From: Eumeta japonica
Lineage: Eukaryota > Arthropoda > Insecta > Lepidoptera > Psychidae
Assembly: GCA_005406025.1 (NCBI GenBank)
Contig: BGZK01000484.1
Span: 310,001 to 374,000 of the forward strand
DNA length: 64,000 nucleotides
Reading direction: 5' to 3'
The notes beneath the pieces were generated by a model, which was not told where the DNA came from, ran no database searches, and saw only the letters and a program-made list of their open reading frames with translations. Both the position numbers and the translations under genes were made by a program. Every line of letters starts with the position of its first letter. Position 1 is the stretch's first letter. Below, piece after piece: positions 1 to 12,504 of the stretch.

Positions 1-2100
1 GTGTTCATCATAAGTATTTGAAAATTTATTGCATTTGATTCGTATAATCATATAATTCGACTTTTTGATGTAGTATATTCATGATATTTTTGTAGACAAG
101 ATATTACATGATTAATATTTTTCTAATTTCATATAATAATGTTGAATACCTCAGATAAAGTCCTGTGCCATACACACCCATTAATAGGCGGCGTTCTGCT
201 CCGGGACTTTGACCGAAGCCCACTTAATCTTTGACTGCTTGACTTAAAACCGGGATTTAAACAGAAAGGGCTGTGGATTATTTCTCAATTAATAAGTATT
301 TTAAAGTATAAAAATTTTACAAATAGAAATGATTTATTTAGGGACCGACTACTTCAGCTGTCGCTCTAAAACTATTTTTGACCGTTAGATAATGTATCCG
401 AAATCATAATTTCTGCTACATTTTTCCACACGTTGTACACCTACCACTTTTTAATGGAAACTGAAGTTGTACGATTTTCGCCGATATCGTTTTTAAAAAG
501 TGTGCAAAATTATTTGACGTTTCGAATATTTTTTCGTTTCCTGCGGACCAACGCGGAAGGTTTGAGCTCAGAGTCTTTCATTCGAAAATAAAAGGTTTGT
601 AGGAAGGTACGTGCCAGCTGTAAGCTGAGTAAAAATACTTGACGTAGAAGCCAGGAAATATTAAAAAAAATAAAAATCACTATAAACGCACAAAAATTAC
701 AGCAGTCCGGACTACTGCTACTAAAACGTGGCCTGTTCAAAGGACACGTGGATACATGTTTGTATGGCATCCTGTTATTTTTTAAATAAAAAACGTGAAA
801 ATTGGTATTAAGCCTTTTCGTTAAAAATTAGGGATGACGCTTTTCGTATCAATTTAAGTACCTCAACGCTTAAAGTGTAAAATTCAAGCATAATTTTGTA
901 TGCGATATGTAATATATACATAATTAGAAACTTGTTTTCAAACTATTATTTAGATATCTTTAGTGTGTAAATTAAGTCTTAGGGGATTAAATTAGATTTG
1001 GATGAATGAATGAGAACATTTTAATTTTGAGTTGTCTTTGTTCAATATTGTTGTGAATAATCTTATCATTTGAAATTTAAAATGGATTTATTAAAATTAG
1101 GATTCATTGAAGTACTATATTTTTGAAAAAAAATGCTCCATATTTCAGAAGGCGGTATTCGTACAACCATCAAAATAAAATATTTTTATTAGAAAACTAA
1201 TGCGAAAGAAATTATTACTTTTACGATATATTTGGATAAGAATTGGAATTTTTACTAGATGCTTTTATAAAAAAATATTATTGCAGAAAATAACATTTCA
1301 GTATTTGTGTAGGTACGCCTACGTAATTAATAAAATAAATACGAATGAATTAAATATAAATCGCATATACAATTCATTAATAGTTTCATGCTGCAATCAC
1401 TAGAATATGCTTAAAAAAATGCTATGCAAATTAAAGCTGCTCATATTTAATTTCTTTGTGTGCAAAAAAAAAAACATTAATTACTTCAGACGTCTTACCA
1501 CGGACACAATAATTAATGACATCACGCTCAATTTATTTTTGCTTAGAAATTTCCACAAAAATTTACATAAATTCACAATGAGAAAACATTTAGCGAATTA
1601 TTTGCATACGTATATCCGCTTCGCATCGCGGTTTTCTTTAACGTTTAACTAACCGTAAATACGTCTTTAATCACCGGTTTATTAGGGCGCGAATTAGGCA
1701 AATTAAGATCTTTATCGTGGCACACCTACGCTTAAATCGAACATTAAGTGTTAATGCAATTAAGGTGTACAAGTACACTGTTAATTTCATTGTCTAGCAC
1801 ACGTTAGGCCTAGTTCTCACATAGCGGGCGAAACTTGGACCCAATTAAGATATACCTAGCAGAAACATCGCATTTTCTTTATGGAGTCTTTACTTGAAAA
1901 TTATTCGACTTAATTTAATTTCAATACATCTGTAATAATTATATGTTTTTTTTAGAAGCGTTAAGGATAATCCTTAAAACGTTGTAGTTTTATATTGTAG
2001 TAGCGGTTTATTTTAAATTAATTTTTCTAATTTTGATCAATTGTTTCACAAGAATCAGCAACTAATAATGTGTCTTAGGTTGTTTATTAGTTTTTTTTTT
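1..2100. other. AT-rich spacer, no gene seen
   Basis: Reading both strands I see only short AT-rich open frames (86 codons at most) with no recognisable protein motif, and no clear repeat boundary. A slightly GC-richer patch at about 170-260 has no identifiable function. Treated as non-coding. Confidence 0.6.
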
Positions 2101-2116
2101 TATATAATACAATAAA

Positions 2117-2213
2117 ATCGATAGCATTCAAGTATCGATAAGCACCAAAATCTCGATATAAACATATTTACTAGAATATTGGCGGTGATTGATGTCGATT
2201 GATAATGACGATA
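2117..2213. promoter_or_regulatory. cluster of CGATA motifs including TATCGATA
   Basis: ATCGATA lies at 2117-2123, the palindrome TATCGATA at 2133-2140, and further CGATA motifs at 2154-2158 and 2209-2213. TATCGATA is the DREF-binding DRE of Drosophila, and clustered CGATA is bound by Drosophila BEAF-32. Use in this organism is inference, and AT-rich DNA produces such motifs by chance. Confidence 0.2.
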
Positions 2214-2879
2214 CAATGAAATGACTTCATGTAACTATAACCTTGGATTTTTCCCAATCGTAATTGTTTTTAAAGAGTGTTTTTTCAAATTGTAGTGGAT
2301 ATTTAAAAAGATTATACATGCTATACTATGGAGATAAATCAAAGATTTAACTAAAACATACATCGACTTTTAAGCCCAAAGTCAATGTGGTTAATCAGGA
2401 TGTTCTTCTAAAATGAATAAGGGTCTGAATTATTTTCCGTTCCTTCTTAGAAAATAAATTTTATCGTTTGCTATCGACGATTTTAAAAAACTGCATATGG
2501 TAGAAAGCTCATTAGAAACACTAGAATTGTCTAACGATACTCAGTATGTTTTGTTAAAACCTTTTAGTTCCCTGAATACCTATTGCAACAACACGGTGAC
2601 GGATAGGTACCATAGTTAGCCATCGGGCGGGCAAAATGAAGAAAACCGTCACGTTATCGTGTCACATCAGCCCCCACGTAGATCTAAACCGAAAACGAGG
2701 ATATAATTTACCTTCATTCTGCTGTTTTATATATCTTACGTGGCATATTTACTTTTGAATGTTTTTGAGTTTTCAAATGAAACGGGCATTCAGCTTTTAA
2801 GAAGTATCTAAACTCATAACGCGAGCAATGATAAGTATCACTATATTACCCGATAGTACCAGAAAATACTGTACGAACG

Positions 2880-3440
2880 AAACCGGAGGCGATCGACTGG
2901 CCGTTACAGGCATGAGGTCACGAAGAAAGTGAAATTAGAAAAAAAAAAAAAAAAATTAACCGTTCTCGCTCGCACAGACCCGACATCCTACAGATACGTT
3001 CCGTATAGAAAAAGCATCGAAAGGTGAAACCGCCGGGGCTGGCTTCTGCAATGTCGTGACTAATCGTTCGGCGTTCGTTCGATCGACTCTCAGAAACCCT
3101 GTTAGGCGCATGATGCACTTTTTTACCGGAAACACGTCTCGCCGCGCCGCCGGCCTCACGCATCCATCACGCCGCAACGCCACTAATGTAACACTAAACG
3201 GCGACGCAGCGGCCGCTTTGACTGATGCGTCCGGTGCTCATTCTCACGAGAACGCGTGTCCGTGCTCGAGATGGCCACCGCTCTTCATGATGCTCGTGTT
3301 TTTTTTTTTTCCTTTCGCGAATTATCGTTTTTTTTTTTTAAATCGGCAAAATCGTTATGAGGATCGCACGAATCCGATTCCGTGATTATCTTTAATAGTC
3401 GTGTGCGCATGCGGTCGTCTGCGCATGCGACCGTTCGGGT
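2880..3440. promoter_or_regulatory. GC/CpG-rich island with paired TGCGCATGCG sites
   Basis: A roughly 0.5-kb block clearly richer in G+C and CpG than the AT-rich flanks. It contains two copies of TGCGCATGCG (3404-3413 and 3420-3429), 16 bp apart, which match most of the palindromic NRF-1 / erect wing consensus usually found near promoters. Overlapping frames on both strands are open (up to 109 codons at 3056-3385). They are low-complexity, Arg/Ala-rich and look like a by-product of base composition. It could be a promoter, 5' untranslated exon or conserved enhancer. No TATA box or clear start is visible. Confidence 0.35.
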
Positions 3441-3449
3441 TGAGGTCGA

Positions 3450-4620
3450 TTAGGCTGTGGGTTACAATGAATCGTATTAAGATGGAGAGTTAAGTCGTAG
3501 TTATACAATAGTGGGTCACTTCATGTCTGTTATATTGATATGCATCAAATACTTTTACTAAAATAATAGTATGAAGTTGGAGAATCTAAATTTTCTATTT
3601 TCTCTGTGTTAACTTAATGACCCCATACAAGCAGAAAATGTCCTCACAATCTGATTGATTTTCACTCATATTTGATACTAATTTTTTATATCTCTTACAT
3701 TTCTATATTATTCACGCAATAATTTAAAAAATAATACATGCGTTTTTTAACGATTCATCTGCTAATCAATTCACTGTTTAATCATACGTTTACACAGATA
3801 TAATTTTTCATTAATCCTAAAAAAATGATAACCGCCGCGGGCAAGTTCGTGAATAAGTTTTCATATATGCAACTATGCAAATGTGTCAACATAAATATTT
3901 GTATGTTCATAGCAAATATAAAAGTGCACTTGCGTGACCGACGGCTACCAAACAGACTAGAATCGCTAATCGACTTACAAAGTGTCAAGGAAGTGAAATT
4001 ATTTGCATGTAATACACACGAGTGTTATTTGTACAACTGTCTGAAAAGGCGTTATGCAAATCGCGGACCGCAAACGGACACTAGCATCTTTAGTGTCGCT
4101 TTGTTGACTTAACGTCGCTACAATGTACAGAAATATAATTCTGATTTATAATCCCAACGGAAATAATGAACACGTGTTCAAAAAGAACTGTAGCGAATAA
4201 TCTACAGTTATGTCAGTCGAGGTAAACTATAACTGCCTTACTGTTAACAACGTGTATCAAATTTTATTGTAAAAGTTAGAATTTTTATGTTGTTAGGCGC
4301 CCCAAGGCGTCGCCTTCGGTGACTTGTCATTATACAGGTCGTCCGCAGGTTGTATATCCATGTTTTGATTACGATTGCCGGTCACAGTCGCAGCCTCGCT
4401 ATGGATTTTTTATTTATTAACTTTATTCATATTTAATTTCATTTCAACACGAACTTGGTGTTTGATCGCGTGTACTTTCGAGTTTGTTTGATTTTTACTT
4501 TTTTACTTTTATAACAGCAAAAAGTAATTTTTTTTCGAATTAAATCTAAAATCCCTTTTAATGGCTAACGTTGTACCATTGTATGTTTATAAACGATTTT
4601 CTACCACTATAAAATATAAC
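3450..4620. other. AT-rich spacer, no gene seen
   Basis: Open frames of 68 and 95 codons on opposite strands overlap at 3782-4112 and have no recognisable motif. No repeat boundaries seen. The short GC-rich patch at 4295-4400 is unassigned. Confidence 0.5.
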
Positions 4621-4624
4621 TCTG

Positions 4625-4772
4625 GAATGATTTACCATCAGCGGTATTCCCAATCTATTCCTTTCCAAAAGGCTACAATGCACTAGTGATTCTATTGGGA
4701 TTGCGGGTGTTTATCAGCGACATTGATCACCTACTTTCCGTTGCTGATCCAACCATCTGAAGCCAGCTGAAG
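4625..4772 (+). repeat. interspersed repeat fragment, LINE 3'-end-like (copy 1)
   Basis: This stretch matches the segment at 33595-33745 in order and orientation. Both have 'tctattcctttc', then 'aatgcacta-tga-tc', then a G/T-rich stretch, then a 'gatcacct' block. A sequence of this type ('atgcactagtgactcctctgg...') is very common in lepidopteran genomes near the 3' ends of non-LTR retrotransposons; that assignment is from memory. The copy is heavily diverged and has no coding capacity. Confidence 0.5.
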
Positions 4773-4779
4773 ACCAAAC

Positions 4780-6400
4780 TCATTCAATGTCAATTCATAA
4801 CCTGAAAATTTATCTTTTACCGAAGAGTTTTTGAATCTTCTTTTTTCAAATAAAAGACATTTATCGAACAAGAGATCTGAGCAATTTATCAGTAAATCAT
4901 TTAGTTATCAAACATACGTCATAGTATACGTACATGGATGTATGCTTTAGCACAAGAATCGCTTACTTTTGAAAAATGGAATTTAAAATATTTAAATAAA
5001 ATTCAAGCGTTCAAGATTTTTTCCTGTTTAAAAAGAAAAGTTTTCTGCGTGTTCTAATCTATAGTTGAATATCGCCTAATTATTAAACGTTTTATTTTAT
5101 GTATTGTAAAAAAAAGTAAAAAACGGATAAGTTTGTGAATTTTTTCATAATCAGCTATTACCTCTATCAACAATTTCTATTTCCCACATTAATTCTGTAA
5201 AGGTTTCAAAGCCAAAGAACAAAGTTTCTCTCTAAAGGTCTGAAAATGAATTTGAAGCTTACCATTCGACTTCGATCCGCCCACCGGCGAAAATCCCGCA
5301 TACCGTGAACACTATACCGTTCTGCTTAACTGTATAATACTATGGGATTCCAAAAATATTTACTAAAAAACGTAACGACCTTTTTAATGCCCTACGCGGG
5401 TACGATACCAATTAACGATATCAAGCACGTTAATTAGCAGTCTTCCTCGTCTACTTAACGGCGTATTGTACGAGCAGATGCCCAGATAGGCCGCGAGCGT
5501 CAGTCTTACGCCAAGCGAACGCCGATTGTGTGAGTTCTCACACGAACCGTGGAGTTATTGTAGGCGTGTTTTGTTTTGTGTTAAGAGTTTGCGGAAGAGG
5601 GTTTATTTTAGTATTTTTTACAAAATATTTAAAAAATGTTACAAACTTTTAAACTATTATAAACTTTTACAAAAATTTATCGGCACACAAATTAAAAATT
5701 ATTAGTAATGAAAATGGTACTGGTAACTTATTGTTTTCTAGGCGAAAAATTCATACACATTTTTTTAATTTTAGTCGCAATTATGATAAATTAAAAAATA
5801 AGATTTTTTTTACGAAAATGCGGTTTTACAATAGACAAAGGTATTGAAACCATTAAATATGACCCCATTTTAAATCGTCATCTTAGTAAGTCTCACGATA
5901 CTGAAAAGCCACGTTTATATAGTGATAAGTTGTATGACCTTATGGTATGATAAGATAGATATCACCATACCCATATGTGTGTTCAAATATTGCAGAAATC
6001 ATAAATATATTCAAAGAAACTATTGCGATTTTTTCTTAGTTTGCGTCATCCAGCCTAACACTGGAGCCTCAGTTAAAATGTTAGATCCAAAACCAATACA
6101 GATTTCGAAGAGACGTATAACGTAAACGTTCCAAGGGTGAAATTGGCTATATATTTTTTTTCATGGGGTAAGCGCTTGCGTTTGGACGTCTAAAAATATT
6201 GAGCGCTGGAAAAAAAAAACCAACCACATTGAACGGAAAATTTCTTCTTTCTCGATTTCTAATGTGCGGTAACGTTTTTTTTTTGTTTAATGCCAATAAA
6301 ACAGCTGTACGATATGAAACGAGCGATACATTGATATTGGAAATGCCTGCGATGCTGTCGTGTTGCGAAGTCGAGAAAAGAGCATGACGTTGTCACAGCG
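4780..6400. other. AT-rich spacer with a small GC-rich patch
   Basis: No coding sequence recognised. The patch at about 5450-5560 contains 'gcgtcagtctt', which includes the arthropod initiator core TCAGT, but there is no TATA box upstream and no good downstream frame. The open frames at 5922-6125 and 6199-6387 look random. Confidence 0.45.
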
Positions 6401-6414
6401 CACTGGAGGTATGC

Positions 6415-6605
6415 AAGGTCAGTGAGCTCACGGGGGTATATGTAGTTAGATACATCCAGCAAAATCAAAATCAATTGTGCAATCATATGCTTTGACTGTA
6501 AACCAAATTTCATTAAATTCGGATAAACTTTTTTAAATTGTAAAAAAACATATAGACAGATAGACATACAGATAGTCAGACAAACAATATATTGTAATTT
6601 GCGCA
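6415..6605 (+). repeat. degenerate retroelement 3'-tail-like repeat
   Basis: 'ccaaatttcattaaattcgg' is followed by a run of 'acagatagacatacagata'-type repeats. This is the pattern of lepidopteran non-LTR retrotransposon 3' ends, where 'aaatttcatcaaaatcggt' precedes repeated 'gacagacaga'. A 132-codon minus-strand frame (6259-6657) crosses it and is dismissed as chance. Family assignment is by recollection. Confidence 0.4.
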
Positions 6606-6934
6606 CATTGATTTTAAAAATAGTAGAATTAGGTTCAGTTAGCCAAAAAGCTAACATCTATCACGAAATTAAAAAAAAAATTGAATCTACAAATGGTTTA
6701 TCAACTTATATTTACTACCTATTTTACACAAGCAACCAACAACGTCATCTAACTAATTTTCAATGGAAATTCCTTTGAAGAACTAATAAGAAAAATTACA
6801 AAATTTTGCTTTTTACTTCACCAAGTACATTTTATAAGTTGATCGTCTATTTACTCGTTGACTTGTCAAGCCCGCTTAGCTGTGTTAGTTTTCAACTTCG
6901 TCATATATACTATTATCGTGAATTTTGTCACATG

Positions 6935-7305
6935 TCCGAGAACAAGACTCTATCAAAAAATAGCACCTTAAAGCTTAATATTTCGAAAACGGATCTCAAA
7001 TTCCAAAAATGGTTTTCACCGACTCGCCATGTTCTCGATCTATCCAACGACACCCACACCGCGGGACAAATGAGAATAAAAATTCACACCCTCTTTACGT
7101 GTAGGGGAGACATCCTAAAAAAAATTCTTTACAAGATTTCACTCTACAACTTTATCGGCGTGATTGATATGTATACTCATCCAAGTTTTCAGTACATACA
7201 GCCTCCGAGTTAGGCCACGGGAAGACAGGCAGGTCAACGAACGGACGGACATGGCGAAACTATAAAGGTGCATTTGTATTTTGTTGACTACGGAACTCTA
7301 AAAGT
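6935..7305 (+). repeat. interspersed repeat ending in 'ctacggaactctaaaa'
   Basis: The block contains, in order, a 'ctatccaacgacacccacac' segment, 'tttacgtgtaggggagac', 'ttatcggcgtgattgatat', a 'gaacggacggacatggcga' run and the terminal 'ctacggaactctaaaag'. This order is the one I recall for a high-copy lepidopteran repeat family. The 135-codon frame at 6806-7213 lies mostly inside this repeat and is not a gene. The copy is diverged but almost end-to-end at its 3' side. Confidence 0.55.
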
Positions 7306-7337
7306 AAGTTGAAACTCACTTTTAGGGTTCCGTAGTC
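7286..7337. repeat. 20-bp inverted repeat at repeat terminus
   Basis: 7286-7305 (gactacggaactctaaaagt) is the reverse complement of 7318-7337 with one mismatch, separated by 12 nt. It marks two tail-to-tail repeat termini or a terminal hairpin of the preceding element. Confidence 0.7.
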
Positions 7338-8429
7338 GAAAAAAAAAACAACAGTTACTCATATATGATGGCACGCCTTACTCTGCTGCTTGAGGAGTCG
7401 TTGTGTTGTTATTTTACAATAGAAAATATTATATTATTCTACTATCGACCTATATTACCATCAACATCAGCACATACTGCACGGTGTGTACTCTAATAGT
7501 TACGCTGGGATTTTGAAGGCATACGTAACGAGTTGTGTCAAAGTCTCGCATCTACAACAACGATGGAAAAATAGAAGTAGGCCGAGACGACCGACTGGTC
7601 CACTGAAATAGAAACTTGCATTTTTTCAAATATCATTCAGTCGCATTTGCGTTCCGTTTCACGTGATGTTGTTATAAATCATATTTTACAACTTCCCCGG
7701 ATTGTTCACGGCAAAGAGTCGATACTCCTCATTTTTTTTTTCCCATGAAAAATCAATGAAACTTTCCGTGTGAAACGGTAACGCGGCCGCCGGACACCGA
7801 TTTGGATGAAAGCGAGCGCGCGTGACCACACACTCACTGCGCGGTAACACGACACGCCGGCCGGAGTCACTTTTACTGCTTCATAAATATTTCCAAGGCC
7901 GATGTAGTTTTTGATATGTTCTTTTTAATTATAAATCTTGTCCATTATAAATATATGAGCAATCGAGCTTCGCTCGGCCTCTTTCAGGTTTTGCCGTGGG
8001 AGTGCGATAAACTTCGGACGGCAAAAATTGTCTATGTCCGTTTCGAACAATAAATATTTAGTACGTAATTGCAAAATTTACCTTTATATTTTAATTAAAC
8101 AGTATCATCTGTGGTCTATGTCATGTGTTGTTACGAACCAATGACACATCAACAACGTAATTACCTCAAATTCTACAATATGGTGCTAAATAAGATAACG
8201 ATTATTTTTATTTTATTTTATGTTTACCAAGAAGATAATCACCAAAGCAAAACTACCAACTTATCGAAGTACAAATTTCCATCAAATTCGTCAGGACCGT
8301 ACCCGGTTCTACCGATCTATAAATTTATAGAAGAATCGCTCACTTAAATTAGTAAAATTTTCTACGTTCATGTACAAAACGGTTCGATGCCATTTCAAGC
8401 AACAATCGCTTACCTTGATGATAGGTTGA

Positions 8430-8745
8430 ACTTGAACCGGCAGGCGAGTGACAACCGCCTCGCTCTCACCCTATCAAACTGCCGGTGAAGGTGGTAGGAT
8501 TATGGTTCGTGATCCTCGAGAACCTGTCTCCCTCACCGTTTATACGTTATATAGCGATGGCACCTGCAGCCGATTACTTTAATTAAAAACGGCCGAGGCT
8601 GTATCGTAGTGACGTCCAAATGACGTCAGCCGAGGGTGCGCGGCGGCAAAGCTTTCGGCCTGGCGTAGTTTTAACGTCGTACCGATGTTGTTCGTTTTAA
8701 GTTAGCACAATCGACCCTCGGCTCACCGCCACCTTGACTTGTTAG
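8430..8745. promoter_or_regulatory. GC-rich island with a palindromic CRE
   Basis: GC-rich block in AT-rich surroundings. It contains a perfect TGACGTCA palindrome (8621-8628, the CREB/ATF consensus) and a second half-site 'gtgacgtcc' just upstream, next to 'ttaattaaaa' homeodomain-type cores. It has no open frame of note. Best read as a candidate cis-regulatory element; function is inferred from motifs only. Confidence 0.3.
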
Positions 8746-8749
8746 TATC

Positions 8750-10910
8750 TCTACCTTCTATCGGTTGTCATTATTCTTTTGTGAATTTTCTCATTTCTAA
8801 ATTTCATCTCGCAAAAATATCCCGAACAAACTCCTTCCATCGCATATAGAGCGATTTTAACTCTGTTCATAGAACTTCAGTAGGTGTTCTTAACATTTGT
8901 TCCTCATTCATTTTATTATCTGATATCAGCTCTAATTACTGATCGCAATTATTCATGTCAAATTCATAAATTGTCTGTGCCTCTTTATAATGTCTATTTT
9001 TTAAGACTTTTACATGAAAACGTTGCTATATTAACTACGTCTACTTAAAAACAAATTTATTATTAATAAATGTTTCCTCTGTGCCCAAATTATGACCTAA
9101 AACGCATTGTTATTATTCAAGGCATCTGCAGGTTGTTTTTTCCTATTCTTTATTATGTTACATTGTTTCACGACTCGTATGTTTGTTCCGTTGGCCGAGT
9201 GGAAAATCTCTTTGCAGGGTTCCCTAAGTTGTGTTTTAAATTTATTTAAGGTTTCATAATATAGGTTTCATTTTTATTTTTCTGATTGTTTTTATTTCGT
9301 CTCAACAAAACCGCAGTGTAAAATTGCAATTTTTTGCAGTTAACATAGTTTTCAAGTTTATTTATATAGTTCTCTTGGAACTTTCGACTGACCAAATTAA
9401 ATAAGTGTATGTGTAAATTAGGCAAGCTCAATTATTAGATAACTTTTGAAAGCTATGGGATTGTTAATGTAATTAATGATTATAACGAGAAATGCGTTAG
9501 TGAAGAAATTATTCTTCATATCCTTCCATTAGGAAGGAATCAAAATTCTTACTCGAATGTTCATCAATTTACATGAAATGACAGAAAAATATGTAGTATG
9601 TATAAAAAAAAAAAACATTTTCTTCTGTCTAATACTTAGAATAAAATTTATCGAAAAAAATGAACTCAGAAATGCAATTCACTACAATATTAATTAAAAG
9701 CAATAAAAAAAAAGAATTTAATATTCTCTCCAAACGAAAACACACGACAAGTATGTAAACTAATTTGAAAATTCTAAAAAATTGGGAGTTATAGTTTTTG
9801 ATAAAACTACAGAATCCCTGAACAACTTTGTCGCTGTCGCTCAATTTACTTAGTCCGTGAACCTTGAATGTCGTCCGCTTGAAATAACTGTATGAATGCT
9901 CGGCGACGTTTTTAAGTCGAAAACATTTGTACATTGCTTACTTAGTTTTTGGATGAAAAATTCCAATTATTTGTACGTTTCATCTAAGATTTTTATATTT
10001 ATGTCCAACAGTTTACTAGATGACGATAAAAATAATATTATTATCCATAAAATATTAGATAGCTCGGGAGTAAACAAAATATAAAATTAAAAACTACTTT
10101 TGTTCACAGTTTCATATGAATGGCTTAAAATATTTAGAACTTTGCTATTTTTACGATTACTGAAAAACAATTAACAATTTTTATTTAAAAAAAGACCTTG
10201 CTTAAAGAATAATTGTCAAAATATAAGTTAACAAGAAATGTGAATAAAATAACCTAAATTACTAAAGACTTAGCCTTAAATTGATTATTATCATTAAAAA
10301 AATAGAACTTTTAAGTACTAGTTAAGTACTTCAATAAAATTCATTAAATATTATAATTTGTTTAGGACTCTAACATTAATTTTAAAGTTGATCTATTTTC
10401 CACTAATTGCAAGTACATATTTATGATCTGAAGAACTAAATTTTTTAAAACAAATATTTGGAAACTGGTAAAAGTTGTTACCAATAATCTTATCAGTATT
10501 TGACTTACTATCGGTGGAAAGTCGTATCCTTTATGAAAGGAACATTAATTCAAGTTTTCCCAAGCTCTGGTCTACCTCATAGGGAGCTCACTTAAATATT
10601 TTATAATTTTTTTGATTTAAAAATAAATAATATTATAATTAATATTCCCTGATTTATAGTCCTAGAAATTTTTAATATAAAAATATAATCTGTAATATTG
10701 TTCGTTTTACTTTTCATAAATAATAATCATGTTTATGCGGTAATCACTATCTAATTTTGTGCATAAATCTATTCAAAATATTTTCCTTATATCATTCTAA
10801 ATAATAATATCATATCAGAAAACGGAATCGATAATCGATGGATGTTTACAAAGTATCTACAAATTTTCAAAGTTGAATTCCCAAACATTTCATTACTTAA
10901 CTGTTCCCAT
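8750..10910. other. AT-rich spacer, no gene seen
   Basis: Short AT-rich frames only (the longest is 101 codons, minus strand, 9629-9934, without recognisable motif). No repeat with clear ends seen. Confidence 0.5.
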
Positions 10911-10914
10911 ACAA

Positions 10915-11190
10915 AACGTTTTCAAACGTCGCCACGCCTACTTAGTTAGCGACGGGCGTCGAAACGCGGACGTGCATTAAAAAAAAGCGTTCAACTTACA
11001 CATCCAACTCTCATTTATCATTATTAAGATTGGTCCATACCTCTTTGCATAACAAGTGAAAAATTATTTACGTCTACTTAAAAGACCGTTACGGGGCGCT
11101 CGCGGACCGGATTAAAGTTATACCTCATAATATTAGGCTGTAACGCGACCGACGGACGGGCGTTGCCGTGAGCTTAATAGGGTTAAACGG
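10915..11190. promoter_or_regulatory. GC-rich island
   Basis: Two GC/CpG-rich sub-blocks (about 10925-10975 and 11085-11185) separated by AT-rich sequence, without a convincing frame. The composition contrast is clear; the regulatory role is inference. Confidence 0.25.
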
Positions 11191-11654
11191 ATTTTAATGC
11201 AGCTAAATTACCCAAATATTCGTCACGTCTGGGGCGATTGGAGCTGGCCAATTCGAAGCGAAGGAGAAAAGAAACGGAAACCGGACGTGAGCGATATGGC
11301 CGGAGCTTTTAAAATGTACACGATATTCCGATGCGTATATTCACGTTGTCTTGACTGGTTTTATCGGATTTTTTGTGGTGCGAGCCGTGCTGCGCACAAC
11401 CAGGCTGCGGCACAAAAATGAGCTGGGTCGGCCAGTGAGATACCACAGAGTAAGGACATGGAGTAACAGCTTTGGTTGTTGCGCTCCATCCAGGATTCGA
11501 TCCACATTCAGTGTCTGAGAGGTACGCTGCTTCAGAAGTGAGGTATTGGAAACTTGACGCGAGAACTTATACAACACATCGATTGGTGGGGAAGCAACGC
11601 AAGGGTCTTTTATACACTGAGAATATTGACTCTAATTCTCACTTCAGTCATATG

Positions 11655-11880
11655 CAGTGGCGTAGCTAGGCTGGGTGTCACCCGGGGCGAATTTAAAGTG
11701 ACACCCTAAAAATCAAAACCATTAAGTTGAAGAAAAACTCTAATGATGAACAATGTATTATATTTCGTTGTGCATTTTTTGCGAATCGAAATTTGCGGTC
11801 GGATAAACTCGGGTGTCACCCCTAGATGGGTGGCACCCGGGGCGGGCCGCCCCCGCCACCCTTCCCTAGCTACGCCACTG
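11655..11880. mobile_element. hAT-like MITE, 226 bp, with 8-bp target duplication
   Basis: The ends are exact 16-bp terminal inverted repeats: CAGTGGCGTAGCTAGG at 11655-11670 and its complement at 11865-11880. The element is flanked by a perfect 8-bp direct duplication, GTCATATG, at 11647-11654 and 11881-11888. An 8-bp duplication with CA...TG ends is the hallmark of the hAT superfamily. The interior is GC-rich, holds 'gggtgtcacc' blocks that can fold, and encodes nothing. The intact duplication points to a fairly young insertion. It depends on a transposase supplied from elsewhere. Confidence 0.85.
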
Positions 11881-12504
11881 GTCATATGTATGTTGATTAA
11901 AATCAAGAATGAGACGCGCGCAATACGGCTTCGAAAAAAAAATTGCACTTGTTCATAACAATTACATCTTGGACAATGAAATAAATTTTATAACATGTCA
12001 TTTTGAAATGACGGAAAGGCAGTCCGATCTCGTTTATTTACAGGTTTTTCTCTCGTTATTTAGCGTTTCCGATTATCGTAAAAGTTGCAGAAGCTTTTTA
12101 CGAGAGGCGGCCACGCCTCCAGACATATTGAGCGAAGAGGTTTTATGGTTTTGTATTGTTTATGATATAGGAGGGAACCGAAGCATAGCCAATATAGAGT
12201 CATAAAAGTGCTCTGTGTGCGCAGAAGCGCAAAAACGGTTTATGTTGCTTTCGCTATAGAAAACATCATAATAGCATGTGCCGATGCTGTATCTATAGGT
12301 TTTAGCGTCTATTGTCCGGTGACTGGACGGCTTTGCAGTCTATGGTTGGAATGAGGAAGCGCAGTAGTCGAACGATTTAATTTTCCACAAAAATGCACAA
12401 GAGAATGTCTGATAACGCATATTTAGTACATATTAGTTGGCACGGCTACATGTGTATAGCTACGTGAATTTCTTAGCGAGGTATTAAAATATGCCCAGGT
12501 CTTT

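Noticed and set aside
3056..3385. 109-codon Arg/Ala-rich frame
   Set aside because: Overlaps open frames on the other strand in a CpG-rich block and ends in poly-T-encoded Phe runs.
6259..6657. 132-codon minus-strand frame with hydrophobic stretches
   Set aside because: Crosses a retroelement tail; composition-driven.
6806..7213. 135-codon open frame, the longest in the window
   Set aside because: Most of it lies inside an interspersed repeat (6935-7305); no domain, and the frame is a by-product.
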